A stretch of DNA of 64,000 nucleotides from Sulfolobaceae archaeon. GTDB taxonomy: Archaea; Thermoproteota; Thermoprotei_A; Sulfolobales; Sulfolobaceae. The DNA lies in contig JAPNVD010000031.1 of assembly GCA_026627305.1 (NCBI GenBank), positions 1 through 64,000 on the forward strand, in the 5' to 3' direction. Shown here one piece after another: positions 34,636-44,534 of the stretch. The position numbers and the translations under genes were made by a program. The notes beneath the pieces were generated by a model. The model was not told the DNA's origin. It saw nothing but the letters and a program-made list of their open reading frames with translations, and ran no database searches. Positions within the stretch are counted from its first letter, which is position 1; each line of letters starts with the position of its first letter.

Positions 34636-35271
34636 TTAAACCGCCTTTTGACCGCTTTTTTGTTCGAATTCTTTTTCTTCTTTTACCATGTATCTATACA
34701 TGTATTCGAGGAGGATAAAGACAACAATAGTGTTCATCAAGAGAAACATTATTATTCCCGTAATGGAGGTCTGTGAGGGAGGATATACCCTAGTATAGGA
34801 TAGGGGAGATATCATAAATAGGGCAGACAGATAAGTATCTCCAACCATCCATAAAGCGAAGAGTAGGATCTTTACTGTATTGTTAACACAATGTAATGAA
34901 GTCCCTAAGAGGAGACCTCCTAGGAATAGGGTAAACTCTTCGACTATCCTAATATATAAATAGATAGCCCCAAGGTTGAAGAAAAACGGTAGATGCCATA
35001 GGACTCCCAATGCTACACCAGGGATAAGATGCCATGGAGACCTCTTTAGCACGGAGTAAAAATAGCCTATTAGAATTCCAGATATAAATAGGGAATAGTG
35101 GGCTAACATATATGGGATTATGTTTATATTCATAAGTTCCTCTACTAGGGGATTAACGGTAAAAACAATTAGAATAAGAGAAAAAATTAATGGTTTATAC
35201 TTCTTACTACTAATACTGCTATGCTTATTATCACCATTCTTTTCTGATCCTCCTTCTTTCATTAATCTCAC
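34636..35271 (-). CDS. Polytopic membrane protein (DUF1404-like) downstream of soxM
   Basis: The 211 residues have a charged N-terminal 25 residues and about six membrane helices, with conserved-looking [22 protein letters not shown] and WHLPFFFN. Its size and helix pattern resemble DUF1404, a family known mostly from Sulfolobales. It begins in the last codon of soxM (ATGA overlap at 35268-35271), so the two are co-translated. It may assist oxidase assembly or heme insertion, which is inference from position only. Confidence 0.7.
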   Translation of the reverse strand: MRLMKEGGSEKNGDNKHSSISSKKYKPLIFSLILIVFTVNPLVEELMNINIIPYMLAHYSLFISGILIGYFYSVLKRSPWHLIPGVALGVLWHLPFFFNLGAIYLYIRIVEEFTLFLGGLLLGTSLHCVNNTVKILLFALWMVGDTYLSALFMISPLSYTRVYPPSQTSITGIIMFLLMNTIVVFILLEYMYRYMVKEEKEFEQKSGQKAV

Positions 35272-37679
35272 ACGAACAGGTGGAGGTAGAACACGCTAAA
35301 CACAACTACCCATATCGCATCCACAAAGTGCCAGTAGTATGTTGCAGCTACTGAGCCACTAAATGGAAGAACCTTTCTAGACCTCAAGAGCACGAACGAC
35401 CACACTACAAGCCCCATTATTACGTGGAACCCGTGGAGGCTTACCGTAGTGAAGAAGAATGCAGTAAACGCGCTCTGCTGTGGAGCAAAGTGTATTATAT
35501 GGGTGAACTCGTAGAGCTGTCCCATCAGGAATGTGAAGCCCATCAGTGCTGTTAACACCCCTAGTAACCTGAACATCTTTATGTTACCTCTCTTAAACAT
35601 TTCGTAGGCGAAGTGTGCTGGGACAGAGCTAGACAACAGTATTATCGTCATAATTATGGGTAACGGATAGTAGTCTACCCTAAGGGGTGAGACTGCATCG
35701 TATGCTAAGGGATTTGTAACTGGGCTAGCAACAAACAGGTAGCCTCCTATAAATGAACCGAACAGGAATATCTCAGCCAATATGAACCATAACACAGCTG
35801 ACCTCGTGTCCCTCATTATCTTCCTAGCGTTGAGCAATAAGCTCTCATCAGGAGATGAGGTACTAGCCATTTGACCGTTAGGTGCTGGTAACGATAGGGG
35901 TCCCATAGCCATAATCCCTCTGAACGATGGGAAAACACCAACGTTGGGAAGCCCTTTGAACCACTGGTCATAAGCCCAATAAGCTAATAATCCTATGAAG
36001 GCTAATATCATGACTACACCTATAGCTGCATAACCTAAGAATATTAGCTGTGAGCCTAGAGGTACTAGGCACAAAAGTAGACCTGCAAGGCTGTAATATG
36101 GAATCCTTATCTCCTTTGGCTCTTCTTCATGTTCACCGTCTAGTGATCTACCAAAACCTAATGGTAGTTTCTTAGGGGTGATATAGAAGTCAGGTAAGCC
36201 AATGGCCATAGCCCCCCAAGGATCAACTCCCATCACCGATTTACCCTTAATCCAGGAGTAAAGGAGGTCTGCAAACAGAGCTATTAGTCCAATACCCATC
36301 AATACTCCACCAACATCTACCATGTTCTGGAAAGGTACATAGATCGGTGATGGCACTTCTGCATATCTTCTGGGCATCCCTAGGACACCACTTATCACCA
36401 TTCCTGTAGCTATCATAAAGGCTCCAGCTACGATCATTATAGCTGCGCTCTTTGCTATATCTTCGTTATACTGTTTTCCAGTATAATATGGGAAGTAATA
36501 AAGTAGTGCAGCCAAAATAGCAACTAATATAGCGAACACCATATAGTGGAAGTGGCCTACTACTAGGTAAGTTCCATTAAATGCGTAGTCTAGTGGAACC
36601 AATGGGAAGAACACTCCTGTTATACCGCCAACTAAGAATAGGGCAATAAATGATAACGTCAAAATAGTCGGTGCCCTACTCTTTACTTCCCCACCATAAA
36701 GTGTGGCTGTCCAATTATAGACCTTAACTCCAGAGGGGACAGCTATAGCCATTGTTGTCGCTGAGGCCACCATTTGGGCTATAGAGTTGTCTATTGCGGT
36801 AAACATGTGGTGCATCCAAACACCTAGCGCACTTAGAAAGGCTATTGCCATTGACGATAACGCCAAAGCCTTATAACCGTATATCTCTCTCCCTACCATC
36901 CTCGGTAGAACTTCACCTATTAAACCCATAGCGGGTAACATAAGTATGTAAACCTCTGGATGACCGAAGAACCAGAAGAGGTGTTGCCATAGTACTGGGC
37001 TTCCACCATAGGCGGGCAAAAATATAGGTAAGTTCCATGCCCTTTCAAGGTACGCTAACACTAGACCAGCTGTTAATGGAGGAATGGCGACAACTAACAG
37101 AATTGACGTTGCGAAGAAAGACCATGTAAATAGCGACATCTTGAAATAAGGAATCTTCTTCAACTTGGTAATAGTCATGAGGAAATTGACTCCTGTCAGT
37201 GTAGAGGAGATTCCCGCTAGTATTAGCCCAATCTCTATTAAGTTTACGCCTATTCCATAGTTCACTGAAGTGTCTACTGACAGTGGTGCATACATATACC
37301 AACCGGTGTTTACAGGTCCAAAAAGCGGTGATATACCAACTAATGCAACAGCAGGGACTAGTATCCAGAACGACAATGCGTTTATCCTAGGCCAGTACAA
37401 ATCATGTGCCCCTATCATTCTAGGGATTAGATAGTTTGCAAAACCCGTTGATATGGGCATTACCATGAAGAATATCATGAATATGCCGTGTAAGGTCACA
37501 GCGTTGTAGTATTCTGTAGCTCCTAAGTTTTGCAATGTGAGTTGTTCCCTAATTAAAGATGCGTTGATTGCACCCATTAATAGTGAAATTGTTCCTAGAA
37601 CTATGTACATCTGACCGATATCAGAAGCATTCGTCGTGGTTAGAGCTATTTTTAGTACTTTCCTAATTGACATTGGCAT
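35268..37679 (-). CDS. soxM: SoxM: fused subunit I and III of the heme-copper terminal oxidase
   Basis: The 803-residue protein joins two oxidase subunits. The subunit I part (residues 1 to about 500) has the low-spin heme ligand H64 (TLHGIF), the CuB site H-P-E-V-Y with the cross-linked Tyr, the HH pair in WMHHMFT, and the heme ligands in VGHFHYMVF. The subunit III part (about 610-803) has [16 protein letters not shown] and LHGFHVIMG. It reduces O2 to water at the cell membrane and pumps protons. A minus-strand TATA (TTTAAAAG, about 37704-37712) places a leaderless start at the ATG at 37679. Confidence 0.95.
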   Translation of the reverse strand: MPMSIRKVLKIALTTTNASDIGQMYIVLGTISLLMGAINASLIREQLTLQNLGATEYYNAVTLHGIFMIFFMVMPISTGFANYLIPRMIGAHDLYWPRINALSFWILVPAVALVGISPLFGPVNTGWYMYAPLSVDTSVNYGIGVNLIEIGLILAGISSTLTGVNFLMTITKLKKIPYFKMSLFTWSFFATSILLVVAIPPLTAGLVLAYLERAWNLPIFLPAYGGSPVLWQHLFWFFGHPEVYILMLPAMGLIGEVLPRMVGREIYGYKALALSSMAIAFLSALGVWMHHMFTAIDNSIAQMVASATTMAIAVPSGVKVYNWTATLYGGEVKSRAPTILTLSFIALFLVGGITGVFFPLVPLDYAFNGTYLVVGHFHYMVFAILVAILAALLYYFPYYTGKQYNEDIAKSAAIMIVAGAFMIATGMVISGVLGMPRRYAEVPSPIYVPFQNMVDVGGVLMGIGLIALFADLLYSWIKGKSVMGVDPWGAMAIGLPDFYITPKKLPLGFGRSLDGEHEEEPKEIRIPYYSLAGLLLCLVPLGSQLIFLGYAAIGVVMILAFIGLLAYWAYDQWFKGLPNVGVFPSFRGIMAMGPLSLPAPNGQMASTSSPDESLLLNARKIMRDTRSAVLWFILAEIFLFGSFIGGYLFVASPVTNPLAYDAVSPLRVDYYPLPIIMTIILLSSSVPAHFAYEMFKRGNIKMFRLLGVLTALMGFTFLMGQLYEFTHIIHFAPQQSAFTAFFFTTVSLHGFHVIMGLVVWSFVLLRSRKVLPFSGSVAATYYWHFVDAIWVVVFSVFYLHLFV

Positions 37680-37842
37680 CTCTTGATTTTATTGTAATTG
37701 GTTACTTTTAAACTTTTCTTACGAAATACTCATTCATAAAGAGACTATGAATAATAATAATAATTTATATTTGATTAATATGAAACAAAAAATATAGATT
37801 AATTTATAATATTTGTATGTTGGATTAATTCATATTTTATCA

Positions 37843-38430
37843 TTATGTTACAACTGCATAGGGCGCAGTGACGTTTTGAGATACCACTAGAACTGCCCAC
37901 ATACCGCTTTCAGCGTGAGAGTAGATACCGCAGACCAGCATATATATCCCTGGGCTTAGTGGATCTGTTAAACCGCTAACGGACTGACCACTACTAATGC
38001 CAGTAGTCTCATAATTGCTTGAAGTAGCTCCAAAGGCATAGAGTATTTTACCGAACTGGGCTACGTCTGGACTGTTAGGGGTAGGTGTATCGTTTTGAAG
38101 TATTATAAGGTTATGAGGCAAAGATTGATAGTTAATGAAAGTGACGTAAAGTGACCATCCAGCTGGTACATATATCACTAGTTGCCCATTCGTAGTACCA
38201 TTAAAGTTAAGCGTGCTGACAGTAGAGAGCACTGCGATTGTTAGATAAACCGTTTTATTAGAACTATCATATCTCAATAGGGTTTTACCCGAAGTAGAAG
38301 TTGTATTAGTTATCGTTGAGGGGGCTGTGGTCAAATAGTGGTAATTGAGATAAACGTAAACCGCAGTTACTAGAGCTATTATGGCTACAACTATAGCTAT
38401 GACCGCAGGTAACACAGATTGTGCTTTCAT
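37843..38430 (-). CDS. soxE: SoxE: sulfocyanin, blue copper electron carrier
   Basis: From the ATG at 38430 the protein has 195 residues: a membrane anchor (VLPAVIAIVVAIIALVTAVYVYL), a Thr/Ser-rich linker, and a cupredoxin domain. The type I copper ligands are H106 (SLPHNL) and C167, H172 and M177 in CGIYSHAESGM. Sulfocyanin carries electrons between the Rieske/cytochrome b part and the oxidase in place of cytochrome c. A TTG nine bases upstream is in frame, but the minus-strand TATA (TTTAAACC, 38451-38458) fits the ATG. It lies upstream of soxM on the same strand. Confidence 0.9.
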   Translation of the reverse strand: MKAQSVLPAVIAIVVAIIALVTAVYVYLNYHYLTTAPSTITNTTSTSGKTLLRYDSSNKTVYLTIAVLSTVSTLNFNGTTNGQLVIYVPAGWSLYVTFINYQSLPHNLIILQNDTPTPNSPDVAQFGKILYAFGATSSNYETTGISSGQSVSGLTDPLSPGIYMLVCGIYSHAESGMWAVLVVSQNVTAPYAVVT

Positions 38431-38618
38431 AATCTTCAACTCATCGAAAGGGTTTAAAAATGTTTCTAGATCTTATCAAAAATAAAGATTGTTTATAGAA
38501 AATATTAAAAAATTTTTATATATATAAGTTTTATAATTAATTATAAAACATATAAGGGAAATTAATCTATTATTGTAATAAAACTTATATATCACAATTA
38601 AGCTTAAGAATCTCAAAA
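38431..38618. promoter_or_regulatory. Bidirectional promoter between soxE and soxF
   Basis: Minus strand: TTTAAACC (38451-38458) for soxE/soxM. Plus strand: ACTTATATAT (38582-38591) about 28-35 bases before the soxF ATG at 38619. The 188 bases between the two starts are almost pure A/T from 38490 to 38580. Both halves of the oxidase complex are transcribed outward from here. Confidence 0.6.
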
Positions 38619-39359
38619 ATGAATAGGAGAAATTTCTTAAGGTTGTACTTGCTGGCAGCTGCAGCGATAGCAATAGCACCTTTAGTAAAGCCTGCTATAG
38701 ACTATGTGGGATATTTTTACAATGAACTTGGTGCAATATCTAAACAGTATTTAGTGGCGAATAACACTGACGGTATTGGGGGATTTCCTAAGTATAAAAT
38801 AACTAATATTAAGGATTTCAAATCTAAGAATTGCCCCGTATTCTTCTTCGCATACCCATTAACTAACGAACCCTGCTTCTTGGTAGACCTAGAAGCGATA
38901 TTGGGTCAACCAGTGCCAGAAATACCCAATCCATATTATGGGCACTTCGCAGGACCATTAGGTCAAATAAAGACGATAAAAGGGGTAGGTCCTAACAATT
39001 CAATCTATGCCTTCTCAGACGTCTGCGTGCACTTGGGTTGCCAACTGCCAGCCCAAGTCCTGGTGACCTCAGATCAGGATCCTGGATTAGATATACAGAA
39101 CTCTGTACTCCACTGTCCCTGTCATGGTTCAATGTATTTATTAAAAGAGGGTGGGATAGTGGTAGGAGGGCCAGCACCCAGACCACTTCCTATGGTGTAT
39201 TTAGAATATGATGAGAGCACAGGAGATATTTATGCCGTAGGAACCAACGCTCCTTACTTCAGCGAGTCTGTACCTAGGACAACTCCACAAGATAACCTGC
39301 TTTACGACCCCAGGTATGACTATTCTGTGCCATCAAACCCTGCATGTACAAAGGGGTGA
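38619..39359 (+). CDS. soxF: SoxF: Rieske iron-sulfur protein with a Tat signal
   Basis: The N-terminus MNRRNFLRLYLLAAAA is a twin-arginine export signal and membrane anchor. The Rieske 2Fe-2S cluster is held by C136-V-H138-L-G-C141 and C166-P-C168-H169, with C141 and C168 forming the usual disulfide. The 246-residue protein takes electrons from caldariellaquinone outside the membrane and passes them to sulfocyanin. It overlaps soxG by 16 bases and is the first gene of the soxFGHI run. Confidence 0.93.
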   Translation: MNRRNFLRLYLLAAAAIAIAPLVKPAIDYVGYFYNELGAISKQYLVANNTDGIGGFPKYKITNIKDFKSKNCPVFFFAYPLTNEPCFLVDLEAILGQPVPEIPNPYYGHFAGPLGQIKTIKGVGPNNSIYAFSDVCVHLGCQLPAQVLVTSDQDPGLDIQNSVLHCPCHGSMYLLKEGGIVVGGPAPRPLPMVYLEYDESTGDIYAVGTNAPYFSESVPRTTPQDNLLYDPRYDYSVPSNPACTKG

Positions 39360-40921
39360 GACATTTGGATGGCTATTTTGATAGGTTCATGAAATGGCTA
39401 GACGAGAGGTTAGGAATTTATGGTCACGTGGTTAGACCTGCTCCAAAATACGCCTATAGGTTTGACTATTGGCTAGGAGGGTTAGTGCTATCGTCCTTTA
39501 TATTTGAAGTTATTACTGGAGCACTAATAGCGCTTTACTACACCCCCAGCGATCCCTATACTGCTACAGTCTACCTTATCAGTAAAGTTCCTTACGGTGC
39601 CTTACTGTTTAGCTTACACAGTTGGGGGGCTTATGTGATGATATTCCTAATGTTAGTACACATGACTAGGAACTTTATAGTTGGGGCTTATAGGCCTCCT
39701 AGAGAAATCATGTGGATTGTAGGTGTACTGTTAGCTGGTTTAACGCTAACTGAGGCATATTTAGGCTACTCACTACCCTATAACCTGATATCATGGGTTG
39801 CAACGACAACTGGGCTAAACTTGTTCACCTATATGCCTTTTAAGCTGGGTTACCTTATCTCGCTGTTCACTGTGGTCAACCCTAATCAGCCAGGCATTGC
39901 GTCAGGGATTTCACCTCTAGTCCAGAGGATTTTCGTGTTTCACTGGATAGTTGGTGGGCTGATACTGATGCTTGTTATGCTTCATCTCTACATATTCGAA
40001 ATACATGGGATTACCCCGCCGATAAGTAAGGTTAAGCCTGGAGCTCCAGAGGTGATAGACGCATATCGGTATCAGATAGAGAACGATCCTGAGTGGAAGT
40101 TGCAACCACTAATAAGGTCTATAGGGATGACCTTCATGATATTCTTGCTGACAGTTGGTATAATATTCTTCATAGCCTCTGTCTTCCCGTTCGATATAGT
40201 TATCAGTGGTGGTGTACCAAAGTATATAATGCCAGAATTTAATCCAGTAGAAGCTGCCCAGACACCGCCAGTTCCCGATTGGTACTTTCTGTTCATTTAT
40301 TATTTCTATAAGTCCGTCACCCCTGCTAACGCATCGCTGATATTCTTAGGTTGGATAACTGTAACCGTGCTCTTCCCGTTTATTGAGGAATATATCTTCA
40401 GGCATAAGGCACCTCACCCTGCGATGAGACCAGCAGCTATAGCCCTAGGTACTGGATTTATAATATCCTTTATAGTTAATAGTGTGTGGGCAGGGCTGAC
40501 ACCAGGGAGGGATATAGGGCCTATCGGAGTTTACGTTGATGCGGGTATTTTCGTGGCCTGCTTCGCCATAATATGGCCTTTATTGAGATTTGTTGCACAA
40601 CCTAGAGTCCTGAGGAGGTTGGAGCAAGAGGGTATAAGTAGTAGTGGTGTCTACACCAACGGTGGTTCAAAGGTGATACAGGCATTGGATACAACCGTTC
40701 CCATGCCAGTGATACCAAAGAAGATATTGGGTGGCTTAGAAGTCTTAGCGTTAGACATTTTCTTAGCATCAACAGGTATTTATACAGCCTATGAGGCTTT
40801 CGCACTATCATCTCTTCCAATATTGAATCAATTTTTAGTTGGGGAACTAGCTGGTGTTTCGTGTATTATGTTCTCACTATTAATATTCCTCATGGTGGTG
40901 GTAAGACATGGAAAAAGCTAG
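39344..40921 (+). CDS. soxG: SoxG: cytochrome b
   Basis: The 525-residue protein is a cytochrome b of the bc-type complex. Four heme-binding His lie in helices B and D (LFSLHSWGAYVMIFLMLVHMTRN and VFHWIVGGLILMLVMLHLYIFEIHG). The quinone-oxidising PEWY loop is represented by PDWYFLF near residue 310. It has about 12 membrane helices, more than the usual 8. It oxidises caldariellaquinol together with SoxF. GTG-free start: the codon at 39344 reads ATG inside the soxF end, giving coupled translation. Confidence 0.93.
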   Translation: MYKGVRHLDGYFDRFMKWLDERLGIYGHVVRPAPKYAYRFDYWLGGLVLSSFIFEVITGALIALYYTPSDPYTATVYLISKVPYGALLFSLHSWGAYVMIFLMLVHMTRNFIVGAYRPPREIMWIVGVLLAGLTLTEAYLGYSLPYNLISWVATTTGLNLFTYMPFKLGYLISLFTVVNPNQPGIASGISPLVQRIFVFHWIVGGLILMLVMLHLYIFEIHGITPPISKVKPGAPEVIDAYRYQIENDPEWKLQPLIRSIGMTFMIFLLTVGIIFFIASVFPFDIVISGGVPKYIMPEFNPVEAAQTPPVPDWYFLFIYYFYKSVTPANASLIFLGWITVTVLFPFIEEYIFRHKAPHPAMRPAAIALGTGFIISFIVNSVWAGLTPGRDIGPIGVYVDAGIFVACFAIIWPLLRFVAQPRVLRRLEQEGISSSGVYTNGGSKVIQALDTTVPMPVIPKKILGGLEVLALDIFLASTGIYTAYEAFALSSLPILNQFLVGELAGVSCIMFSLLIFLMVVVRHGKS

Positions 40922-41348
40922 GATATTCGAACTTGCAACAATAATTTTTGCTATAACTATCCTAACTGTTCTAGGGGTACTATCAGACACATACTTGATA
41001 GCTATAAACAGCGGTTCATATTTATCTGCACATGCAAAGCAGGACGCTATTCCCATAAAGGTTATTGCTATGCAGTACGCATGGGAGTTCGTTTACCCCA
41101 ACGGTACTGTATCCATAAATAAGCTAGTGATAAAGGCTAACCAAACTTATCTATTGGAGATAACATCTAAGGACGTGATACATGCGTTTTATGTCCCTCA
41201 ACTGGGGTTTAAGTTTGAGGCAATCCCAGGATATGTCTATGACTTTTACATAGTGGTCAATAAGCCTGGAGTTTACGATATATGGTGTGCTGAGTTCTGC
41301 GGTCCTGGACATTACTTAATGAGGGGAGAGCTTATAGTGGTGAGCTGA
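40908..41348 (+). CDS. soxH: SoxH: oxidase subunit II with a CuA centre
   Basis: The 146 residues have one N-terminal helix (LATIIFAITILTVLGVLSDTYLI) and a cupredoxin domain with all CuA ligands: H92, C127, E129, C131, H135 and M138 (WCAEFCGPGHYLM). It passes electrons from sulfocyanin to the heme of SoxM. Only one membrane helix is present, where most subunit II proteins have two. It overlaps soxG by 14 bases. Confidence 0.93.
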   Translation: MEKARIFELATIIFAITILTVLGVLSDTYLIAINSGSYLSAHAKQDAIPIKVIAMQYAWEFVYPNGTVSINKLVIKANQTYLLEITSKDVIHAFYVPQLGFKFEAIPGYVYDFYIVVNKPGVYDIWCAEFCGPGHYLMRGELIVVS

Positions 41349-41349
41349 C

Positions 41350-41796
41350 ATGGCATCGAGGAAACAGTTAAGGGGAATAGATTACCTCTACTGGGTTCTA
41401 ACGATCTTAGCCTTTTTTGTACTCTTCTTATGGGTGGGAGATTTCGGTAACTTGGCTTACCTAACACAAAGCCCTATAACATCATATGTCGAGACTTTGT
41501 GGAGGATAACCTATTTCGCAGGAGGTGCCGTTTTCGGAGTATTCATGGGTAGCCTAGTATTTTTAGCAGTCAAGTTTAGGGAGTCCTCAGGTGTGACGAC
41601 GACTGCACCAGCCGTGAACAGGGAAACGTTATATTACATTGCCATGGGTATGGATATAGTGGTGCTAGTAGGCATAGTATATATGATGTTCACCTTACCC
41701 CTGCAGGCTTTCGAACTAGGGATTTTAGGCTCAGTACTGCTACTACTATTCGCCAGCATAACGTACTTGGTCTATAAGTTATATTTCCCAAGTTAA
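41350..41796 (+). CDS. soxI: SoxI: small membrane subunit of the SoxM complex
   Basis: The 148-residue protein has four predicted membrane helices (LYWVLTILAFFVLFLWV, AGGAVFGVFMGSLVFLAV, YYIAMGMDIVVLVGIVYMMFTL and LGILGSVLLLLFASITYLVYKLYF). It starts two bases after soxH and carries no cofactor ligands. Position and helix count match SoxI, a subunit IV-like part of the SoxM complex. A T-rich terminator follows at once. Confidence 0.85.
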   Translation: MASRKQLRGIDYLYWVLTILAFFVLFLWVGDFGNLAYLTQSPITSYVETLWRITYFAGGAVFGVFMGSLVFLAVKFRESSGVTTTAPAVNRETLYYIAMGMDIVVLVGIVYMMFTLPLQAFELGILGSVLLLLFASITYLVYKLYFPS

Positions 41797-41797
41797 T

Positions 41798-41852
41798 CCC
41801 TTTTTTCTTTCTCTTCTCTTCTCCTTTTCTATTCCATTCCTCTTTCCTTTTT
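41798..41852 (+). terminator. Pyrimidine-rich terminator after soxFGHI
   Basis: Directly after the soxI stop lie about 55 bases made almost only of T and C with several T runs (six T at 41801-41806). T-rich tracts without hairpins are the normal archaeal terminator. The next gene has its own start region 40 bases later. Confidence 0.65.
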
Positions 41853-41893
41853 ACATAAAGTTTTTATAAGTAAACAAACATAAGCAAGATTTG

Positions 41894-42631
41894 ATGAAAA
41901 GTAAAGAAGTAAACATAGCCATATACGTTGTAGTGTTGCTAGCAAGTGCTTATTTGGTCTATTCCTTTCCAAGGATTGCCTTGGATCAGATCCTTGCCCC
42001 CGTGGTCTTTTGGTTATTCTTAGTCCTAGCCCTTTTGAAGCTTTTAGACGTTCAAGTTAGGGAGACCATTAATTACCCTTCTAGGAAGAAGTGGTATATT
42101 CTTTTCCCTTACATGGCGCTTCATTATTTTGCTTATGGAGCCATACTCGAGGTAATACTAGTTTCGCTAAGTAGTATATTCTTTCCTTATTTAGCTGTAA
42201 GTGGCGTTTCATACATACCCTTTGGCAACTCATCCTTGCTTCAAACCCTTTTATCACTCCTCTTCAACCCTACAATCTCTATAATAATACCTCCAGGTAT
42301 AACGTTAAATCTCTCTCCTTACAGCCTTTCCTTAGGCTTCCTAATCTCCATACTAGTAACCTACTCTATACTGACCATAAGCGATATGAGCAAAGGTTTA
42401 AGGGCTAAGGCAGAGATGTTAGCCATAGCTCTAGTGGGTATAGTAGTGGGTGCAGGGTGCTGTGTATCGATTCCAATAATAGTTGCTGAGGAGATAGGGG
42501 CTATAGCCGCTTATGGATTAGCCTTAGGAAGCAGGTATTGGGAAATAGCCTTTGCCGTTTACACTTTACTCCCCATTATAACTGTGGGTGGGCTAATACA
42601 CTTCACTAAGAGGTTGAGTTTGATAAAGTGA
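41894..42631 (+). CDS. Seven-helix membrane protein with a Cys-Cys motif (paralogue 1)
   Basis: The 245-residue protein has about seven membrane helices. In helix 6 it carries GAGCCVSIPIIV, a Cys-Cys pair near residue 197. The protein at 43658 has GTSCCISFPSLV at the matching place and the same helix order, so the two are paralogues. I do not recognise the family. Paired Cys within a membrane helix suggest copper, heme or redox work, and the gene lies right after soxI. I chose the ATG at 41894 over the TTG three bases earlier. Confidence 0.7.
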   Translation: MKSKEVNIAIYVVVLLASAYLVYSFPRIALDQILAPVVFWLFLVLALLKLLDVQVRETINYPSRKKWYILFPYMALHYFAYGAILEVILVSLSSIFFPYLAVSGVSYIPFGNSSLLQTLLSLLFNPTISIIIPPGITLNLSPYSLSLGFLISILVTYSILTISDMSKGLRAKAEMLAIALVGIVVGAGCCVSIPIIVAEEIGAIAAYGLALGSRYWEIAFAVYTLLPIITVGGLIHFTKRLSLIK

Positions 42632-42662
42632 AAAAGGGAAGTAGGAATAAGCTCATCGCTGA

Positions 42663-42698
42663 TTTTTTATTTTTCTTTACTTTCTTTTTTCTTCCTAC
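42663..42698 (+). terminator. T-rich terminator between convergent genes
   Basis: Three T-runs (six T at 42664-42669, and runs around 42671-42690) follow the paralogue 1 gene and precede the convergent gene at 42702, so it could end either transcript. No hairpin is seen. Confidence 0.5.
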
Positions 42699-42701
42699 CT
42701 T

Positions 42702-43211
42702 CTACACATTCGCTATTATTGAACTAGCTAAGTTCAATAGGTGTTCATAACCTGGATAAGGGGTTGCGGGATCACTACTACCTATGAACGATAAGTAGAT
42801 CACCATGTTACCCTTTAACACGTATAGGGATTGAACAAACCCTAAAGTATAAAAGTAGACAGTCATGCCTCTATATGTGGAAACATTTGAGGAAGGTATA
42901 AAACATTGATAGTATTGCAAAGCAGATTGTGAGTTGTTGAAGTAATATATGTATACTATGAAGGTGTCGCTGCTGTTTTCATCTACTAGCTTTTCTTCAG
43001 CTACCCACAGAGCTCCTTCTATACCCAAATTTCTTGTCTTATTTAAGGACTTAACGATTTTCCAGTTACCTTTAAGATACTCACTGATAAGAGAAGTTCG
43101 TATGATAGTTACAGGATTTGTGATCATATTATATAGGAAGTAGATAGACGAAATTAATGATAGAACAAATAAAATAATCAATATAATGACGATTTTTCTC
43201 ATATATATCAT
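42702..43211 (-). CDS. Membrane-anchored protein of unknown function
   Basis: The 169 residues start with a membrane helix (IVIILIILFVLSLISSIYFLY) and continue outside as a compact domain with repeated aromatic strands (TFIVYIYYFNNSQSALQYY, GMTVYFYTLGFVQSLYV) and a C-terminal helix. No family recognised. The layout resembles small surface domains of archaeal respiratory clusters. It lies between two paralogous membrane proteins on the other strand. Confidence 0.65.
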   Translation of the reverse strand: MIYMRKIVIILIILFVLSLISSIYFLYNMITNPVTIIRTSLISEYLKGNWKIVKSLNKTRNLGIEGALWVAEEKLVDENSSDTFIVYIYYFNNSQSALQYYQCFIPSSNVSTYRGMTVYFYTLGFVQSLYVLKGNMVIYLSFIGSSDPATPYPGYEHLLNLASSIIANV

Positions 43212-43396
43212 TAATTAACATCTAAACCAAGGTTTATATCTTTTTATTAAAAAATTATTCTGGTTAGTAAAGAAAATAGGGTTGATAAATTAATTTTATT
43301 TACATTTGCCATTAACAATTCTCTTATTATGTTAAGATAATTAATTAGTAAAATTTAAAAATTCAGTTAATTATATGTTATTCATGGTAATAGTCC

Positions 43397-43582
43397 TTGA
43401 GGTTTGAGGAAACCCTTTACGTAGTCTCAGGGGTTATACTCCTAGCCCTAGTTGGTATTGGGCTTATTATACTGGGGGATTACACTATAGGTGATATCGT
43501 GTTGTTGCTTTCAATAATTTGGGGAGTATTCATTTATTACTTTCTAGACTACGTTTCAAAAGATAAAGGTGAGGAGGAATGA
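43397..43582 (+). CDS. Small two-helix membrane protein
   Basis: From a TTG start the 61 residues form two helices (YVVSGVILLALVGIGLIIL and DIVLLLSIIWGVFIYYFLDYV) with a charged tail KDKGEEE. No family recognised. It lies 75 bases before the second Cys-Cys membrane protein and may be part of the same unit. Its short length and good hydrophobic pattern support a real gene, but the start is not fixed. Confidence 0.55.
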   Translation: MRFEETLYVVSGVILLALVGIGLIILGDYTIGDIVLLLSIIWGVFIYYFLDYVSKDKGEEE

Positions 43583-43657
43583 AAACAGGCACTTCATTAC
43601 GTTTTATAACTGCATTTGATGCTAAAGTTTAATTTGAAGTGTAGCAATAATTAAAAT

Positions 43658-44431
43658 GTGAAAGTAAAGGTCATCGTTATTTTATCCTCACTCAGCATCT
43701 CTGTAGTTACATACTTCTTAGCCTTCAATAGGGCTATCCTTTTACTCTCCTCTTTCATATCTGCCCTCTCCTTTTGGGGAGCTATCTCATTACTTTTGCC
43801 CAAGAGTTTCTATAGGGCTATCTTTTGGGATATAAAGAAGACGAAGGCATATTGGGCACCTATGGTGGTATACTTCATATTTCACCTCCTGATTTATGGG
43901 TTCTTCTATTTCTTCATTTTAGGCTACGTTAACTTCTTGCCCGTATTTAAGACATATATAGGAGCATCAGTACCCACTCCGCTATATTTATTACCAATAT
44001 GGGAGAGCTATAGCCCAGGGGTTGCCATATTTATTGCTGGTTATGAAGCAGATATAGTCCCCTTTTCAGCCTTCATAGGACTTATCTTGTCCATGCTTTT
44101 AGGAGCTAACGTGCAGAAAGTCGTAGAAGTGAAGAATTCAATAAAGCAGTCAAACCTAGTCCCTTATGGTCTTATAGGTGTAACAGTCTTAGCTATAGTT
44201 TCTGGAACCTCCTGCTGTATATCATTTCCTTCATTGGTAATATATATGATAGCCCTTTCCATAGGTGCAGTTAGTGTTGTCTTGAAGATCTTGGCTTCTC
44301 CCATATATTTCGCCTTAGTATGGTACGGTTTACCAATAATCTCTGCTTTACTACTCTACATTAACCTTAGGAACTTAAACAACGTTCTGAAAAGGATTCA
44401 ACTAGCTAGATGTGAGGTATGTAAGAAATAA
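43658..44431 (+). CDS. Seven-helix membrane protein with a Cys-Cys motif (paralogue 2)
   Basis: From a GTG start the 257 residues repeat the layout of the protein at 41894: several helices, then SGTSCCISFPSLVIYMIALSIGA in helix 6 and a final helix before LARCEVCKK. The extra CxxC at the tail (CEVC) is absent from paralogue 1. Paired cysteines in and near the membrane suggest metal or thiol chemistry. Function unknown; the location near soxFGHI suggests respiratory assembly, which is inference. Confidence 0.7.
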   Translation: MKVKVIVILSSLSISVVTYFLAFNRAILLLSSFISALSFWGAISLLLPKSFYRAIFWDIKKTKAYWAPMVVYFIFHLLIYGFFYFFILGYVNFLPVFKTYIGASVPTPLYLLPIWESYSPGVAIFIAGYEADIVPFSAFIGLILSMLLGANVQKVVEVKNSIKQSNLVPYGLIGVTVLAIVSGTSCCISFPSLVIYMIALSIGAVSVVLKILASPIYFALVWYGLPIISALLLYINLRNLNNVLKRIQLARCEVCKK

Positions 44432-44534
44432 CCCTCAACGGGGTAAACGTAAGAGTTATTAGCTGTCAAATAGATGTATCATCAACATAATCACGTACTA
44501 AAATTTTTTATGTAATAATAGTCTAATTTAGCAC

